A stretch of 64,000 nt of DNA from Silene latifolia (Eukaryota; Streptophyta; Magnoliopsida; Caryophyllales; Caryophyllaceae). The notes beneath the pieces were generated by a model. The model did no database searches and was not told the DNA's origin. It saw only the letters and a list, made by a program, of their open reading frames with translations. Within the stretch, counting starts at the first letter, position 1; every line of letters starts with the position of its first letter. A program made the translations under genes and the position numbers. The stretch is taken from assembly GCF_048544455.1 (NCBI RefSeq), contig NC_133526.1:9068001-9132000 (forward strand), written 5' to 3'. Of the stretch, positions 23,225 through 35,232 are shown one piece after another.

Positions 23225-23675
23225 TTTCTTTTCGGGTTAGCCATGCAAATATAGTACTCCGTAATAAATACTCCCTCCTATTCAGAATAACTGTCTCATT
23301 TGCCATTTCCGTCTATTCACATAACTGCCCCATTTGCCATATTTGGACATGTTTTTGACCTTCCTACCCTTGACTATTTTCTTTATTTACCACCCCAACC
23401 ACCCATAAACCATCATATTCAATACTTTTCATTAAGTAAGAAATGGATTAAAAAAAAGAGACTATTATGCTACTATTTCGTTTGCCAGAAAGAAGCCCAG
23501 AATATTAGAAATCATTTCAAAATTTCCCATCAATTTTGGGCTAAGATATCAGATATGGCTCATTTAAAGTAGATTGTTTTTCAAAACACGATTACTGATT
23601 TTTATTTTTATTTTTATTTTATAACTATTTATTATTTTAATGTTTCAATAAAAGTTATAATTGGTATTTTTGAAT
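23225..23675. other. Spacer with a one-ended Stowaway trace
   Basis: CTCCCTCCTATTCAGAATA at about 23270 looks like the left end of a Stowaway MITE, but no matching right end is found. No gene is seen. Confidence 0.4.
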
Positions 23676-23685
23676 GATAGCCTAG

Positions 23686-25553
23686 CGGGAAAGTGGCAAA
23701 TAAGCCTCAAACGTTTGCCACTACGTGCAAATTAGCCCCATAACTTTTTACTAGTGCAAATTAACCCCATTAGTTATACCTGATGTGCAATTAAACCAAT
23801 CAGAGATATTCGGGTAATTTTCTCGCCCGGAAACAAATGACATGGTACCGGAAAGTTGACTAGGATATCTTATCTATATTAATACAAAAGACAATACTCA
23901 ATCCTCAGCGCGCCACGTCACTAATGCAACCTTTTTTTTCCTTTTTCTTTTTTCTGGAAAATCATGTTATGGTGGGACCCGTTAGTGTGCAATGTATTTA
24001 TTTCTTCAGATTTCCGTCTTTTCAAACATGCGATAAATTCCGTCTTGCAACAAATTCTATGAAATAATATTATGAAAAAATTCTATGAATTAATATTATG
24101 AAATAATTTTATACATTCCGTGTAAATAAAATTAATAACATATACGCAGAATGAATTACAAATGGGAGTAAATGAAATTGAATTACATAATTTTTAAAAC
24201 AAAATTAAATTATAATAAAATTACATAATTACGAGAAGGAATTACATTTATACACGGGATAGAACATAAAACGCAAATGAATTACATACATAATTTTTTA
24301 AAACTACATGGTACAATAATTTTTGTTTAAAAAATAATTCTTGACGGAGTATTTACTTGGAGTATAAAATATTCATGTATTTTGGTTAATATTATTGTAC
24401 CATGCAGCAACAACATAACAACATAATTTTCTAAAACTACATGGTAAAAAAATTTTTGTTTAAAAAATCAATCATGACGGAGTATTTACTTGGAATATAA
24501 AACTCGGCAACTTAACTATCAGCCGCACACACCGAAAATGGTAGGTGACAATGATAGGCAACCGAGTTAATTTAGTCTTCAACTAGCATTTAAAGCAAAT
24601 TTTAATTTTTTTTACTCTAAAAAAACAAATAAATTTTAATTTAATTTATAAGTGATTAAAAAAAAATTAATAAAATTTTTTTAAATTTTTTTTTAATAAA
24701 TAATTCACAATTGTTGTAATAAATATTTTTTTAATAATAACAACACAATAAATTAACAGTCGAAAAACTTTAAAATATGTTGTTTTTAGAAATGCAAAAA
24801 CAAATATACGTTCAAAAACATTAATACTGGTCCAAATACATACCCGTGCAATTTTGCACGGGTTTAAAACTAATATTAACTTAAATTAAAAAAAAAGCAC
24901 ATGATTTTAAATATTGACCGTCGTTTATTGTTCAGCACAAGAATTTAGGTATCCTTATTCAATTTCCATTGTTGCTGAGCTTCGATGATATCCTTATTTA
25001 ATTTCAATTGTTGTTGAGCTTCGATTCCGCAAACTCTACTCTTCCATTATTCTTCACAAAATATAAAGAATGGACGTCCGAACTCGTCGAACACCATCGC
25101 CATTGTTGTGAAGCTTCTTTTAATTTTCGAGCTCTAATCGCGTAAAAATGGTGGTATATAGTTAGAGTGTGCATAAATTCAAAATGGTGAACGATATGTG
25201 GAATGAACATTGTAGACTACATTAAACAAAAATGAGATGAAAAATGGAGAAAATGGATATGTGTGAGGAGGAGCTCAAAATATGGGAGAGGGAGAGATAA
25301 GGGAGAAGAAACGAGGTAAGTGATACTGTGGCAGCATTAGGTAGTGATAATTTTTTTTATTTAACTTAATCCATCCCAGTCATCTTTTCGGTGCCATGTC
25401 AAAATTTTCCGGCGAGAAATTTACCCGAATATCTCCAATTGGATTTAATTGCACATCGGGTATAACTAATGAGATTAATTTGCACAACTAGAAAATTATG
25501 GAGCAAATTTGCACGTAGTGGCAAATGTTTGGGGCTTATTTGCTACTTTCCCG
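23686..25553. mobile_element. Mutator-like long-TIR element with a Helitron inside
   Basis: The two ends form an inverted repeat of about 180 bases: CGGGAAAGTGGCAAATAAGC at the left pairs with GCTTATTTGCTACTTTCCCG at the right. The flanks GATAGCCTAG (23676-23685) and GATAACCTAG (25554-25563) differ by one base, a Mutator-size duplication. The span is 1868 bases, of which 1001 are the nested Helitron. A 68-codon frame on the minus strand (25004-25210) has no known match and may be captured or random sequence. Confidence 0.8.
23873..24873 (+). mobile_element. Non-autonomous Helitron nested in the Mutator-like element
   Basis: Starts A|TCTATATTAATACAAAAG, a classical plant Helitron 5' end, and ends with the hairpin CCCGTGCA-att-TTGCACGGG then TTTAAAACTAA|T. 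An internal stretch of about 130 bases (ACTACATGGTA...GACGGAGTATTTACTTGG) is duplicated. No proteins are encoded. Confidence 0.85.
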
Positions 25554-25634
25554 GATAACCTAGTAATTACTTTTGATTTACTATTTTAAAGTTGTAATGA
25601 TGTTAAAGTATTATACTTATTAATCAAGGGTGGT

Positions 25635-27781
25635 GATTTTCGCAGTATGCATTTTACTCATCGCAGTACGCATTTGACAATTATACCCCTCTCATTTCCC
25701 CACCCATTTTCCCTCTCTAACTCATCACTAATCTCTTCTCTCTAATTTTACACCCCCATTCTCCTCTGATTTCATCCACCTATGGCTTCTCTTGTCAAAC
25801 GATATCATAGACCAATAATTTTTTTCATACAACAAACAAATAGAAGTTGCACACAGATGCAATTCGGAAGTTAACAATCAATTATAAGACCGGTGTTCCC
25901 AAAAACATAAAAAGGGAAGTAGCCATCTAATTTGTTATTTTTCCATTTACTCTCTGACCCACCACCACGTTAACCACTGCAATTTGTTACCGCGATCAAC
26001 CACCATCGTATTCCACCGACGACAACTATTATCGCCCAACATGGCTCCACCGACGTAAAAAATGACGGGTTTGTTGATAGGCTATCGCACACCTATGCAA
26101 AGATAATATTTATACCCTAGACAACAAATGAATGTAGTACTTAGGGGTCGAACCCAAAGGAGACGGGAGTTATTATTTAGTTGTTGTGGATTGAATTTTA
26201 CCTTGGTAGATTAACGGTTGATTGATTAGTTTGGTTTGATGTGATGATAAAACAATAATAAAGAAAATGTCTAGGGAGGTCGGGTCACACATGCTAATTA
26301 TGTAAATGCTCATGTCAAGTTAGGAAGTTGATTTTACGATAAATGTTTAGGCTTAAAGACACCCACCTTACGATATTAGTGTCAACCATAGACCGGGTCC
26401 TAGAGAAACTCTCGTCCATGACTAGGTCGTCCTACTACACATGCTTTGTCTAATTCAATTCCGTGCCTCTCGACTTTTAGAATGAATGAACAAACTTAAT
26501 CAATGAATAAGACCTTTAAACATAGATTAAATGTGACGATGCAAACATGTGATAGAAACAATTTATCAATTTAACTTAGCCTCATTTTAACATTTACAAT
26601 TTACTTAGTCATGCATGGTTTCCTTTATTCCCTAGACAAATGCAACTACTCTAACATGGTGGAAATGTAAACTAAACTAATGCTAAATGAAATGATAAAT
26701 AACATAATGAAAATAGAATAAGAATTACCTTGAATGGAAATGGAAATGGAAATAGAAGAACAATGAAACTAGAACAAACTTGAAATGTAACTTGGAATTA
26801 AACTTGAAATGTAATTGTAATGTAATTGCTAAAAGGAAATGTAAACAAACTAAACTAAACTAAGCTAACCTAAACTAACTACTAAGATTTAGAGAGAATT
26901 TAGATGAAAAAATATGTGTAAGAGGTCTCCAAGAAGTGTCGACCAAAGCTTCTATTTATAGGAGTGAAGGGAGTAACGGAAATAAGCTACAGGGGGCTAA
27001 CCCCGATCGGGGCCACCCAACCCCGATCGGGGTCGTGGTATTTCTCAAATTTCTCTTAATTCCGTCTTAACTTTGCACTTAATGTTGATGCGGAATCCGA
27101 TGCTTATGTCTTAATGCGTCCGTCTAAGGTATCTTAAGCATCCTTTGGCATCCAATGCAAACTCTTATCATGGGCTTTCATTTGGATTTCATTTCTTTAC
27201 ATATCCACCAACTAAGATTGGTTTCCTCTTGCTCGGGTTTTCTAATTTCTTCCCAAAATGCCCCTATGCTTCCCGAAACTCCTTTGCATGATCAATACTT
27301 GCTCTCATTAGCCTCATGAACTCTTGTACTTGCTACTTTGACGGGAAAAGGCTACTAAAAGCTTAATTTCCTACAAATCACAATGGAAAACAAACAAGCA
27401 CAACTAGAACACGGAATTAGTTCACAAACACTAACATTAGTGCAAATGACATGTAAAATAGAGCTAAAATAGGGGTTTAAAATGTACATAAAATGGACCT
27501 ATCATTTGTGCATGGGTGGGGAAGGACGAATTGGTTAACGGGGTCCGGTAGAAGAGGCTGAAAGTATGGTGCGTGACCGGTGGCTGGCGGTGATATGACG
27601 GTGGGGAAACGGGGGTGTATGGTGGTGGTGGGTATAAGTTGCAAGTACTCTACTAGAACAATTTTTGTGATTTTTCTTTTTTTTTTGGGTGAATGTAGTA
27701 CACTAGTTTTTATCCAAGAGTATATAATGGAAAATAATTGGTAAAAAGTACTATAATGAGTAAAAATTGTACTGCGAAAAT
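25635..27781. mobile_element. TIR element split by a solo LTR
   Basis: ATTTTCGCAGTATGCATTTT at the left and, inverted, ATTTTCGCAGTACAATTTTT at the right mark a terminal inverted repeat of about 35 bases. I could not identify a target duplication, so the exact ends are approximate. About two thirds of the span is the LTR at 26075-27504. Confidence 0.5.
26075..27504. mobile_element. Solo LTR, probably Ty3/gypsy
   Basis: The 1430-base block starts TGATAGG, ends CCTATCA and is flanked by an exact 5-bp duplication TTTGT (26070-26074 and 27505-27509). No internal domains are present, so it is a solo LTR fossil. The text AGGGGTCGAACCCAAAGGAG near the start is similar in style to the LTR at 13495, but the two are not close copies. 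Confidence 0.8.
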
Positions 27782-28301
27782 AAATTGCGCTAATACTAAC
27801 TATTATTGATTAACGGTGTTGCTTTTTCACATACGAACTTTACTCTTTCACATACTTTTTTTTCATAAAGTTTCCATACTCTACCCTTTTCCTAAATCTG
27901 AACAAATTAGGTTTTTATGTACCATTTTCCCTAAAATTAAAACCTAATTCTTCCAAAACTTGAACAATGGATTACAATTCTTCAAATTCTTCACCTAATA
28001 AAGTAATTGTTTAACAATTATTAAAAACTTGTTTATTGTTTATTAATGATCTTATCCTAAAATTAGGGTTTATAATGAAACAGAGAAATAGAACTGTGTT
28101 GCTAAATATTGATTATATTGATGATACATAAATATTGATTTGTCACAAAGAGTTAGTTCTTTGTTTGTGGATAGATGAAAGAAATTGGATTTTGGAGTAC
28201 AACATGGATGACTTTTATTAGCTTGTAGCTTTTTTGCATCTATTATTTGTATTCGTCTACAACTACAAACATACGTTGCCCCAGCACCCATAGTTTAAAA
28301 T

Positions 28302-28590
28302 TGTTAGGATCGGAAGGTAGTAAAAATATTGATTATAGTGGCTGAAATTTTATAGAGAGAAATGGAGTAGGAGATGTAGAAGAGAATACTATATTTTGTA
28401 TTACTCAACTCATATTTTGCATCAACCATTACATGGGTATTTATACTAGACATAAGAAAATTTTAGAATGACTTTTCACGATCCCAATCCTTATCATTAA
28501 GAGATACATGTACTACTTTATTCATGAACTTAGACTATTCAATGAACCAACCAAGACCTTTGATATACTATGCATGAACATTAGTCAACA
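28302..28590 (-). repeat. 3' LTR of the minus-strand copia element
   Basis: Read on the minus strand it starts TGTTGACTAATG right after AAGGGGGAG and ends CGATCCTAACA, 289 bases. It contains a TATA-like GTATAAATAC in the minus orientation, agreeing with the direction of the proteins. Confidence 0.8.
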
Positions 28591-31500
28591 TACTCCCCCT
28601 TAATGTGCTGCCACAACTCCAAGAAGCTCCCTCAATTGTTGGAACTTTTCCCTTGGAAGTGCCTTCGTAAAAATGTCCGCCACTTGCTCCTCACTTTTGC
28701 AATAATTGAGCTCGATCTCACCTTCTTCAATAACTTCACGAATGAAATGATGTTTGATCGCAATATGACGATTGCGACTATGATAAACTTGATTCTTTGC
28801 TATTGCAATTGCGGATTTGTTGTCACAAAAAATTGTAGTAGCATCCTTTTGAGCCTCACCAATATCTTCCAAAATTCTTCGCAGCCATATAGCTTGAGAT
28901 GTAGCTATTGCGGCTGACATGTACTCGCTTCAGATGATTGAGCCACATATTTTTGTTTCTTTGATGACCAAGAAAACATGCCCGAACCAAGAGAAAATGC
29001 ATAGCCGGAGGTGCTCTTCATATCATCAACACAACCTCCCCAATCGCTATCACAATAACCAAACAACTTGATTCTTGGACTCTTCTCATACTTGATGCCA
29101 AAATTTGTAGTGCCTCGGATATACCTCAACAATCTCTTTGCCGCTCCAAAATGATTTTGACTTGGATCTTGCATAAATCTTGACAACAAACTTGCACCAT
29201 ACACTATATCTGGCCTTGTAGCCGTGAGATACAACAAGTTTCCAACCAAACTTCGATAGAGAGAGGCATCAACCTTCTTCGCACCATCATCTTTCATTAA
29301 CTTCTCACTCACAATGAGAGGTGTTGCCGTAGGATTGCAATCAAGCATCCCAAACTTTGCCAAAATATTTTCAGCATACTTCTTTTGACAAATAAACGCA
29401 CCATCTTCATTTTGAGAAATATCCATACCAAGAAAATGATGTAGCAAGCCCATATCATTCATCTCATATATCTTCATCATAGCCTTCTTGAACTCAAGAA
29501 TCATCTTTTCATTGTTATCGGTATAAAGCAAATCATCCACATAAAGAACAACAATGAGAATAGATTTACCTTCAACCTTCACAAATAATGTTGGCTCACT
29601 TTTGCTCTTCCCGAATCCCGTTCGAGCAAAATAAGAGTTAATGTTGCTATACCAAGCACGAGGTGCTTGCTTCAACCCATACAATGCCTTCTTCAACTTG
29701 TACACTTTTCTCTCTTCCCCCTTTTGTAAGAAACCTTGTGGCTGCTCCACGTAAATCTCTTCCTCCAATTCTCCATTTAAAAACGCATATTTTACATCCA
29801 ATTGATAAAGCTTCCATGATTTTTGGGCTGCTATGGAAATGAGTGCTCGAATAGTATCAAGCCTAGTAACTGGTGCAAAAGTTTCATTAAAATCAACTCC
29901 GGGCTGTTGTGTATAGCCTTTAGCCACCAACCTTGCCTTCTTTCTCTTGACAAAACCACCCGGATTCAACTTCACTTTGTATACCCATTTGACACCAATG
30001 ATCTCCTTGTCACTTGGCTACTCAACTAGCTCCCAAGTCTTGTTCTTCTCAATGGCATGAATCTCTTCTTCCATTGCTTTTTTTTCCAATCTTCTTCCTT
30101 GAAAGCTTCTTCAAAATTTTCTGGTTTTAAGACACAAAAATTGCATCTAGCGTACACATCTTGCAAATTTGCCCTTCTTCCCTCTGAACCTGGAGAAGAT
30201 GACCTTGAACTTGAATTTGTACTTGTCGAAGAACTTCTTGGTGAATTTGGAGGACTCCCATTTGGAGTTGAATGATCTTCCTCTTCACCATTTTCCTTTT
30301 CCTCTTCTTCAACATCCGATTCATCATTATCTTGAAGAACTTCACCATTTGCAATACTCTTCTTCTTGCAATCCCAGGAAGCATTTTCATCGAACAACAA
30401 ATCTCGACTGATCAAAATTTTGTTGTCTTTCAAGCTCCAAACTCGGTACCCTTTCGACATTGAACTGTACCCAATAAAGATACATTTTTTACTTGCTTCA
30501 TCCAACTTTCTTCTATTTGCTTTCGGAACTTGAGAGTAACAAATGCATCCAAACACTTTCAAGTGTCTCAAAGATGGCTTTCTTCCACTCCATGCTTCAA
30601 ATGGTGTTTTGTTGTATAAGGCCTTTGTAGGACTTCTATTGATCAAGTACACGGCCGTATTCACAGCCTCACCCCAAAAACTCTTTGGCAATCTTTTCGC
30701 ATGAAGCATAGACTTGCCCATTTCTTCCACGGTTTGATTCTTTCGTTCACTTACCCCATTTTGTTGCGGAGTATAACGAACTGTGAGTTGCCTATCAATG
30801 CCTTCATCCTCACAAAACTTATCAAACTCATTGTTATTATATTCCTTGCCTATATCACTTCTAAGAAATTTAATAACATGGCCACTTTGTTTTTCAACAA
30901 GAGCCTTAAACTCCTTAAAAATAGAAAACACCTCAGATTTTTGTTTCATGAAATATACCCAAGTCATGCGAGTATAATCATCAATAAATAGAATGAAGTA
31001 CCTATTGTTGGCATGAGTCGGATTCTCCATTGGACCACACACATCCGTATGAATCAACTCCAATTTCTCCTTTGCACGCCAAGCTCCACCCTTCGGAAAA
31101 GATTCACGATGATGCTTCCCAAGTGCACATCTTTCACAAACTTTATGAACCTCTTCAATCTTCGGAAGACTTTGAACCATGTTCTTTTGTTGAAGCATCT
31201 TGAGACTATGGAAATTCAAATGCCCAAGTCTCTTATGCCACAACCACGAATCTTCAAGAACGTGAGCTTTTAAGGCTACATTTCCACCATATTTAAAGAT
31301 AAGCGGAAAACTTCGATTTCTCTCCATTTTGATACTAGCAACCAGCTGTTGTGTATCATTTTTATCATAAATCTTGCAATAATTATCCATGAAAATCACC
31401 ACATATCCATTCTCCACAAGTTGTCCCACACTCAACAAATTTTGGTCCAACTCCGGGACAAGCAAAACATTATGAATATACTTGGAACCCTTCTTTGTTT

Positions 31501-32788
31501 GCACACAAATCGTACCTTTTCCTTGCGCCTTTGCCATAGCTCCATTTCCCATCTTCACTTGTGAATTTATGGAAGTATCCATAGCCACAAAAATTGATTT
31601 ATCTCCCGTCATATGATTGCTACAACTGCTATCCAAGTACCACACATCATTCTTGTACTCTGTCGCACTTTGACAAGTATAAAACATATTTCCTTCACTT
31701 TCTTTTTCCTCCATAAAATTTGCCGTTTGTTGCGGATTTTTCACTCTACATTCCTTCTCCTTGTGCCCAAATTTTTGACAACGATAATACTTTGGCTTCC
31801 CTTTGAACCAACAATCTTCAACACTATGACCACTTTTTCCACAAATCTTACAAGCTTGAAGATTTTGTGAATTTCCTCTTCGCTCGTAATATTGTCTACC
31901 ACCTTCAAAATTATTTCTTCCTCCACCACTAGAGCCTCTACCACGACCTCTACCTTGGCCACCACCATTTCTACCACCTCTAAATGACCCTCCTCTTTTT
32001 TTATCACTACTTTCACCATTTTTTTCAAACTCTTTCGACTCAATATTGAGCTTAGATTGGAAAGCACTCTCAATTGATTTTTCGGAGTGTCTTTCTAACC
32101 TATTCTCATGAGCCTTTAATGAACCCATCAACTCTTGAACAGTTAAAGAAGCAATATCTTTAGTTTCCTCAATAATAGACACCATAGCATCATATTTAGG
32201 AGGCAAACTAACTAGAATTTTTTCAACAACTCTACTATCTTCAACTACTTCACCAAGCCCTCTCATTTGATTAATAATATCCATCACTCTAGTATAATCA
32301 TCTTTAATACTTTCAGATTCTTCCATTTTTAAATTCTCCAACTCTCTCCTAAAAGTTTGAAGATTAACATTTTTTACCTTTAAATCGCCTTGGAACTCCT
32401 TTTGAAGAATCTCCCAAGCTACTTTAGAGGTAGTTGCTCTCATAATTCTTGAAAACAACTCCGTTGAAACACCTTGTTGGAGAAGTGAAAGAGCCTTCGC
32501 ATCCTTCTTTCTATCCTCCTTCAATTTCTTCTTTCCCGCATCATCCAAAGCCGCTATGTCTTCGGGTTCTTCAAACCCATCTTCAACGTACTCCCACAAA
32601 TCTTTGGAAATAAAGTTTGTTCTCATTTTCACGACCCAATGGTCATAATTCTCACCGGCAAATATTGGAACAGGGGATGAATCACTCGAGTTCGCCATAT
32701 TGACAAACTATATTTCTTGAAATACCTTCACAAAACCTAGCTCTGATACCACTATAATCAATATTTTTACTACCTTTCGATCCTAACA
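28302..32788 (-). mobile_element. Ty1/copia retrotransposon with atypical ends
   Basis: A minus-strand copia fossil of 4487 bases. Parts in order: gag near the right end (starting MANSSDSSPVPIF), CCHC knuckle CKICGKSGHSVEDC, protease motif DSSCSNHMTG, integrase with its HKRLGH zinc region and HTDVCGPM core, reverse transcriptase with YVDDLLY, and RNase H. The coding region is nearly whole, with about two breaks. The LTR at 28302-28590 follows a purine tract. At the other end a primer-binding-like TGGTATCAGAGC is present, but the outer 40 bases are an inverted copy of the LTR terminus. The element is flanked by an exact 5-bp duplication AAAAT (28297-28301, 32789-32793). Confidence 0.9.
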
Positions 32789-33122
32789 AAAATTGCTGTT
32801 TCGATCACGGTCATTGTGACGGCCGTCACGGCTTATTTTCGCTAAATGTGGCCATTGTCGCTGTTAGTGGTCATAGTAATCTCTAAAACCTGTACAAAAG
32901 TGCCACACTCCGATGGTGGTGGTGATTTAATGATGAAGGGGAATTAGTGAAGGGAGAAAAAAAAATAGTTTGGGTAAAGGAATGAAGAAATGAGAAGGGT
33001 AATATTGTAAAATTCGTATGTGAAAGAGTAAAATCCGTATGTGAAAGAGCAATATCCAGTATTAATTACTATATATAAATAACTCATTTCGATCACATTT
33101 TTTGATGTTAGCATTGGAAACA

Positions 33123-34007
33123 TCCCCACTAAACTAAAAGAATAAGAAAACTCAATGTTTTTCCCGCCTAAATGCATTCTCCTATAAGTGGGCCTATTTT
33201 TTTGTCATCTTAATTCGCTATCATTCAATACATTAGTGGGCCAACGAAAAATTCAATGTATAAGTATATTTTTTTTTCTGTAAAACAAGAAATTCGGTGG
33301 GCCCCAAACATTAATATTATCTTATTTAATACTAATAGAATTTCCATAACTGTATGCGCAATCTTTGCCACAAATAAGATATTCAGTATCCTATATTTCT
33401 ATACACATAAAAGTTCTAACTCCAAACATTATAATGTTTGTATAAAGTATAATATAGATTATAGAGTATAATTAATACAAATAAAATCTCCAAAATCTCT
33501 TATGATGTATAAATAAATTTTGACGTATCAATAATTTTTTTTTTATTAGTTTTACATTTCAATTTTTTGTTTCATATCAAAATACAATTGAGTGAACTGA
33601 TAAATATTAATGAGGTGCAAATTAAAAAAAATAAATCCTCCTATATACTAAGAGAATATAACTTCTCTAAAGTTTTCCCTCCAAAGTGCTCAAACTTATA
33701 TATGAAAATAAATTAGATTTTTATTTATTAAGCTAATTTTTCATTTAAAATAATTTATAGATAACAATTGTATTCCTATTATTAATTTCGTGACGAAAAA
33801 AGTTTTTTTTTTTTTTAAAAATAATTTGATGTAGTTAAAATATTTTCATAAAAAACACAATTCATGAAATTATTCAATTTTTTTGATTTATTTTAATATT
33901 AGTTATTTTTATAAAAATTCGTGAGACAGAAATGTAAAATCTATAACTAATGCACTAAAAATTAAAAGGCCTATATTTACCGCGTATTTGCGCGGGATCT
34001 ACACTAA
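33123..34007 (+). mobile_element. Helitron(s) with two candidate 5' ends
   Basis: A clear 3' end, hairpin CCGCG-tatttg-CGCGG then GATCTACACTAA|T, lies at 33980-34007. Two upstream sites look like 5' ends: A|TCCCCACTAAACTAAAAG at 33123 and A|TCCTCCTATATACTAAGAG at 33636. Both continue with CT-rich text and TTTTCCC(G/T)CC, as does the Helitron at 12485. The shorter unit 33636-34007 is the more conservative call. Confidence 0.55.
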
Positions 34008-34181
34008 TTGGAATTCAGCGAAAAAAAAAGTATTTTGTGACTTTGCATATATGACGTGGATCAACCACAATGCAGTAAATGTTTCTGCTTTTATAAAAGA
34101 GAGATTCCTACTCCGTCTTGAATATCTGATTCTTGCCCACTTAAGCCCCAAAAACTTGCTTACGCCGAAGAGGGGCGGTTT

Positions 34182-34290
34182 TGGGCCAACCTACATAGGT
34201 CCGTTGTTTGGCCCGGCCCAAAAACACGCTCTGTTTTTCATGACCAAAGCCGGCCCAGCCGATCACCTCTACGGCTCTACCTAAACCCTA
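34182..34290 (+). promoter_or_regulatory. ArgJ core promoter with site II and telo-box motifs
   Basis: TGGGCC at 34182, the palindromic GGCCCGGCCCA at 34210, CGGCCCA at 34250 and AAACCCTA at 34283 cluster before a predicted leader exon ending ACCGAG|GTATTC at 34384. In plants such site II plus telo-box clusters mark broadly expressed housekeeping genes (established for other genes, inferred here). A Helitron ends only about 175 bases upstream. Confidence 0.55.
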
Positions 34291-34663
34291 CATAAAATTA
34301 ACCGAAATCGTTACTCATCTCCTCTGGCCAGCTGACCTTACCGCTTCCATTTTTTACAACCAACGAAGTTACTCAGTCACCGAGGTATTCTTTTTTTAAT
34401 ATTCTACTCTTTTGTTATGAAACTTATTTATTTATTTTTATCAGTCTTTGAATCTTTGAAGTTGTAAGGAAGCTTTATCATAGTAATTTTTTAATTATTC
34501 CAATGAATTTTCGACATTTGTGGGTTTTGTTGGTATAATAATTGTTGTGCTATTGTGTTTATCTTGTAATTTGCTGATTGTAAATGCAAAGTGGAGAAAT
34601 ATGTGAGGAATATAGATATTTGAAGATGAAGTTTGAATATCTATGATGTGTGAAATTGAAATT

Positions 34664-35232
34664 ATTCGGGCAAGTTGGTATTAGCTACGAACGCTTATGA
34701 TTTTCGGATAAGTTGGTATTAGCTAGGAATAAGTTGGTATTAGCTAGGAACGCTTATGATTTTCGGATAAGTTGGTATTAGCTAGTAATGCTGATGCTAT
34801 TTCGGATAGGTTGGTATTAGCTAGGAATGCTTATGCTATTTCGGATAATTTGGTACTCCCTCCATTCAACTCCACTTTGCAAGTTTGCTTTATCACGTTT
34901 GCCAATGCAGCTTTTACGCGATAAATATCATTAGCTGCGTATTTGCAAAAATTATAAAAGTTAGATATTTTTAATATACTCCTAAAGACGAATCAAATAA
35001 GATCCCACATGAATATATTTTCACTTATGTATCGAGAGAAAATTGAAGTTAAATGTCCGCTTGTCAATAGTGCGCAAAAGAGAAATTTGCAAAGTGGAGT
35101 TGAATAGAGGGAGTATTAGCTAGGAATGCTTATGCTATTTTTCGGATAAGTTTGTATTAGCTAGGAATGAGTGATTTTTCGGATAAGTTTGTATTAGCTA
35201 GGAATGCTTATGATTTTTCGTATAAGTTTGCA
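34664..35232. repeat. Minisatellite of about 40-base units
   Basis: The unit reads roughly AAGTTGGTATTAGCTAGGAA then TGCTTATGATTTTTCGGAT. About five to six units lie before the MITE at 34856 and three after it. Units differ by small changes and one is shortened. Confidence 0.85.
34856..35113. mobile_element. Stowaway MITE inside the minisatellite
   Basis: CTCCCTCCATTCAACTCCAC at the left pairs with GTGGAGTTGAATAGAGGGAG at the right. It sits at the TA of TTGGTATTAGC, and the flanks TTGGTA and TATTAGC rejoin into the repeat unit. Confidence 0.9.

Larger units (their letters stand above)
27816..33056. mobile_element. TIR element split by a Ty1/copia insertion
   Basis: The left end GTTGCTTTTTCACATACGAA then TTTACTCTTTCACATAC is matched at the right by inverted copies of TTGCTCTTTCACATACGGAT and TTTACTCTTTCACATAC. 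No clear target duplication is seen. Removing the LTR element at 28302-32788 leaves about 0.75 kb, a plausible size for a small non-autonomous DNA transposon. Confidence 0.5.

Noticed and set aside
23268-23575. Stowaway MITE starting CTCCCTCCTATTCAG
   Set aside because: No inverted right end with a second TA was found; only a possible one-ended trace.
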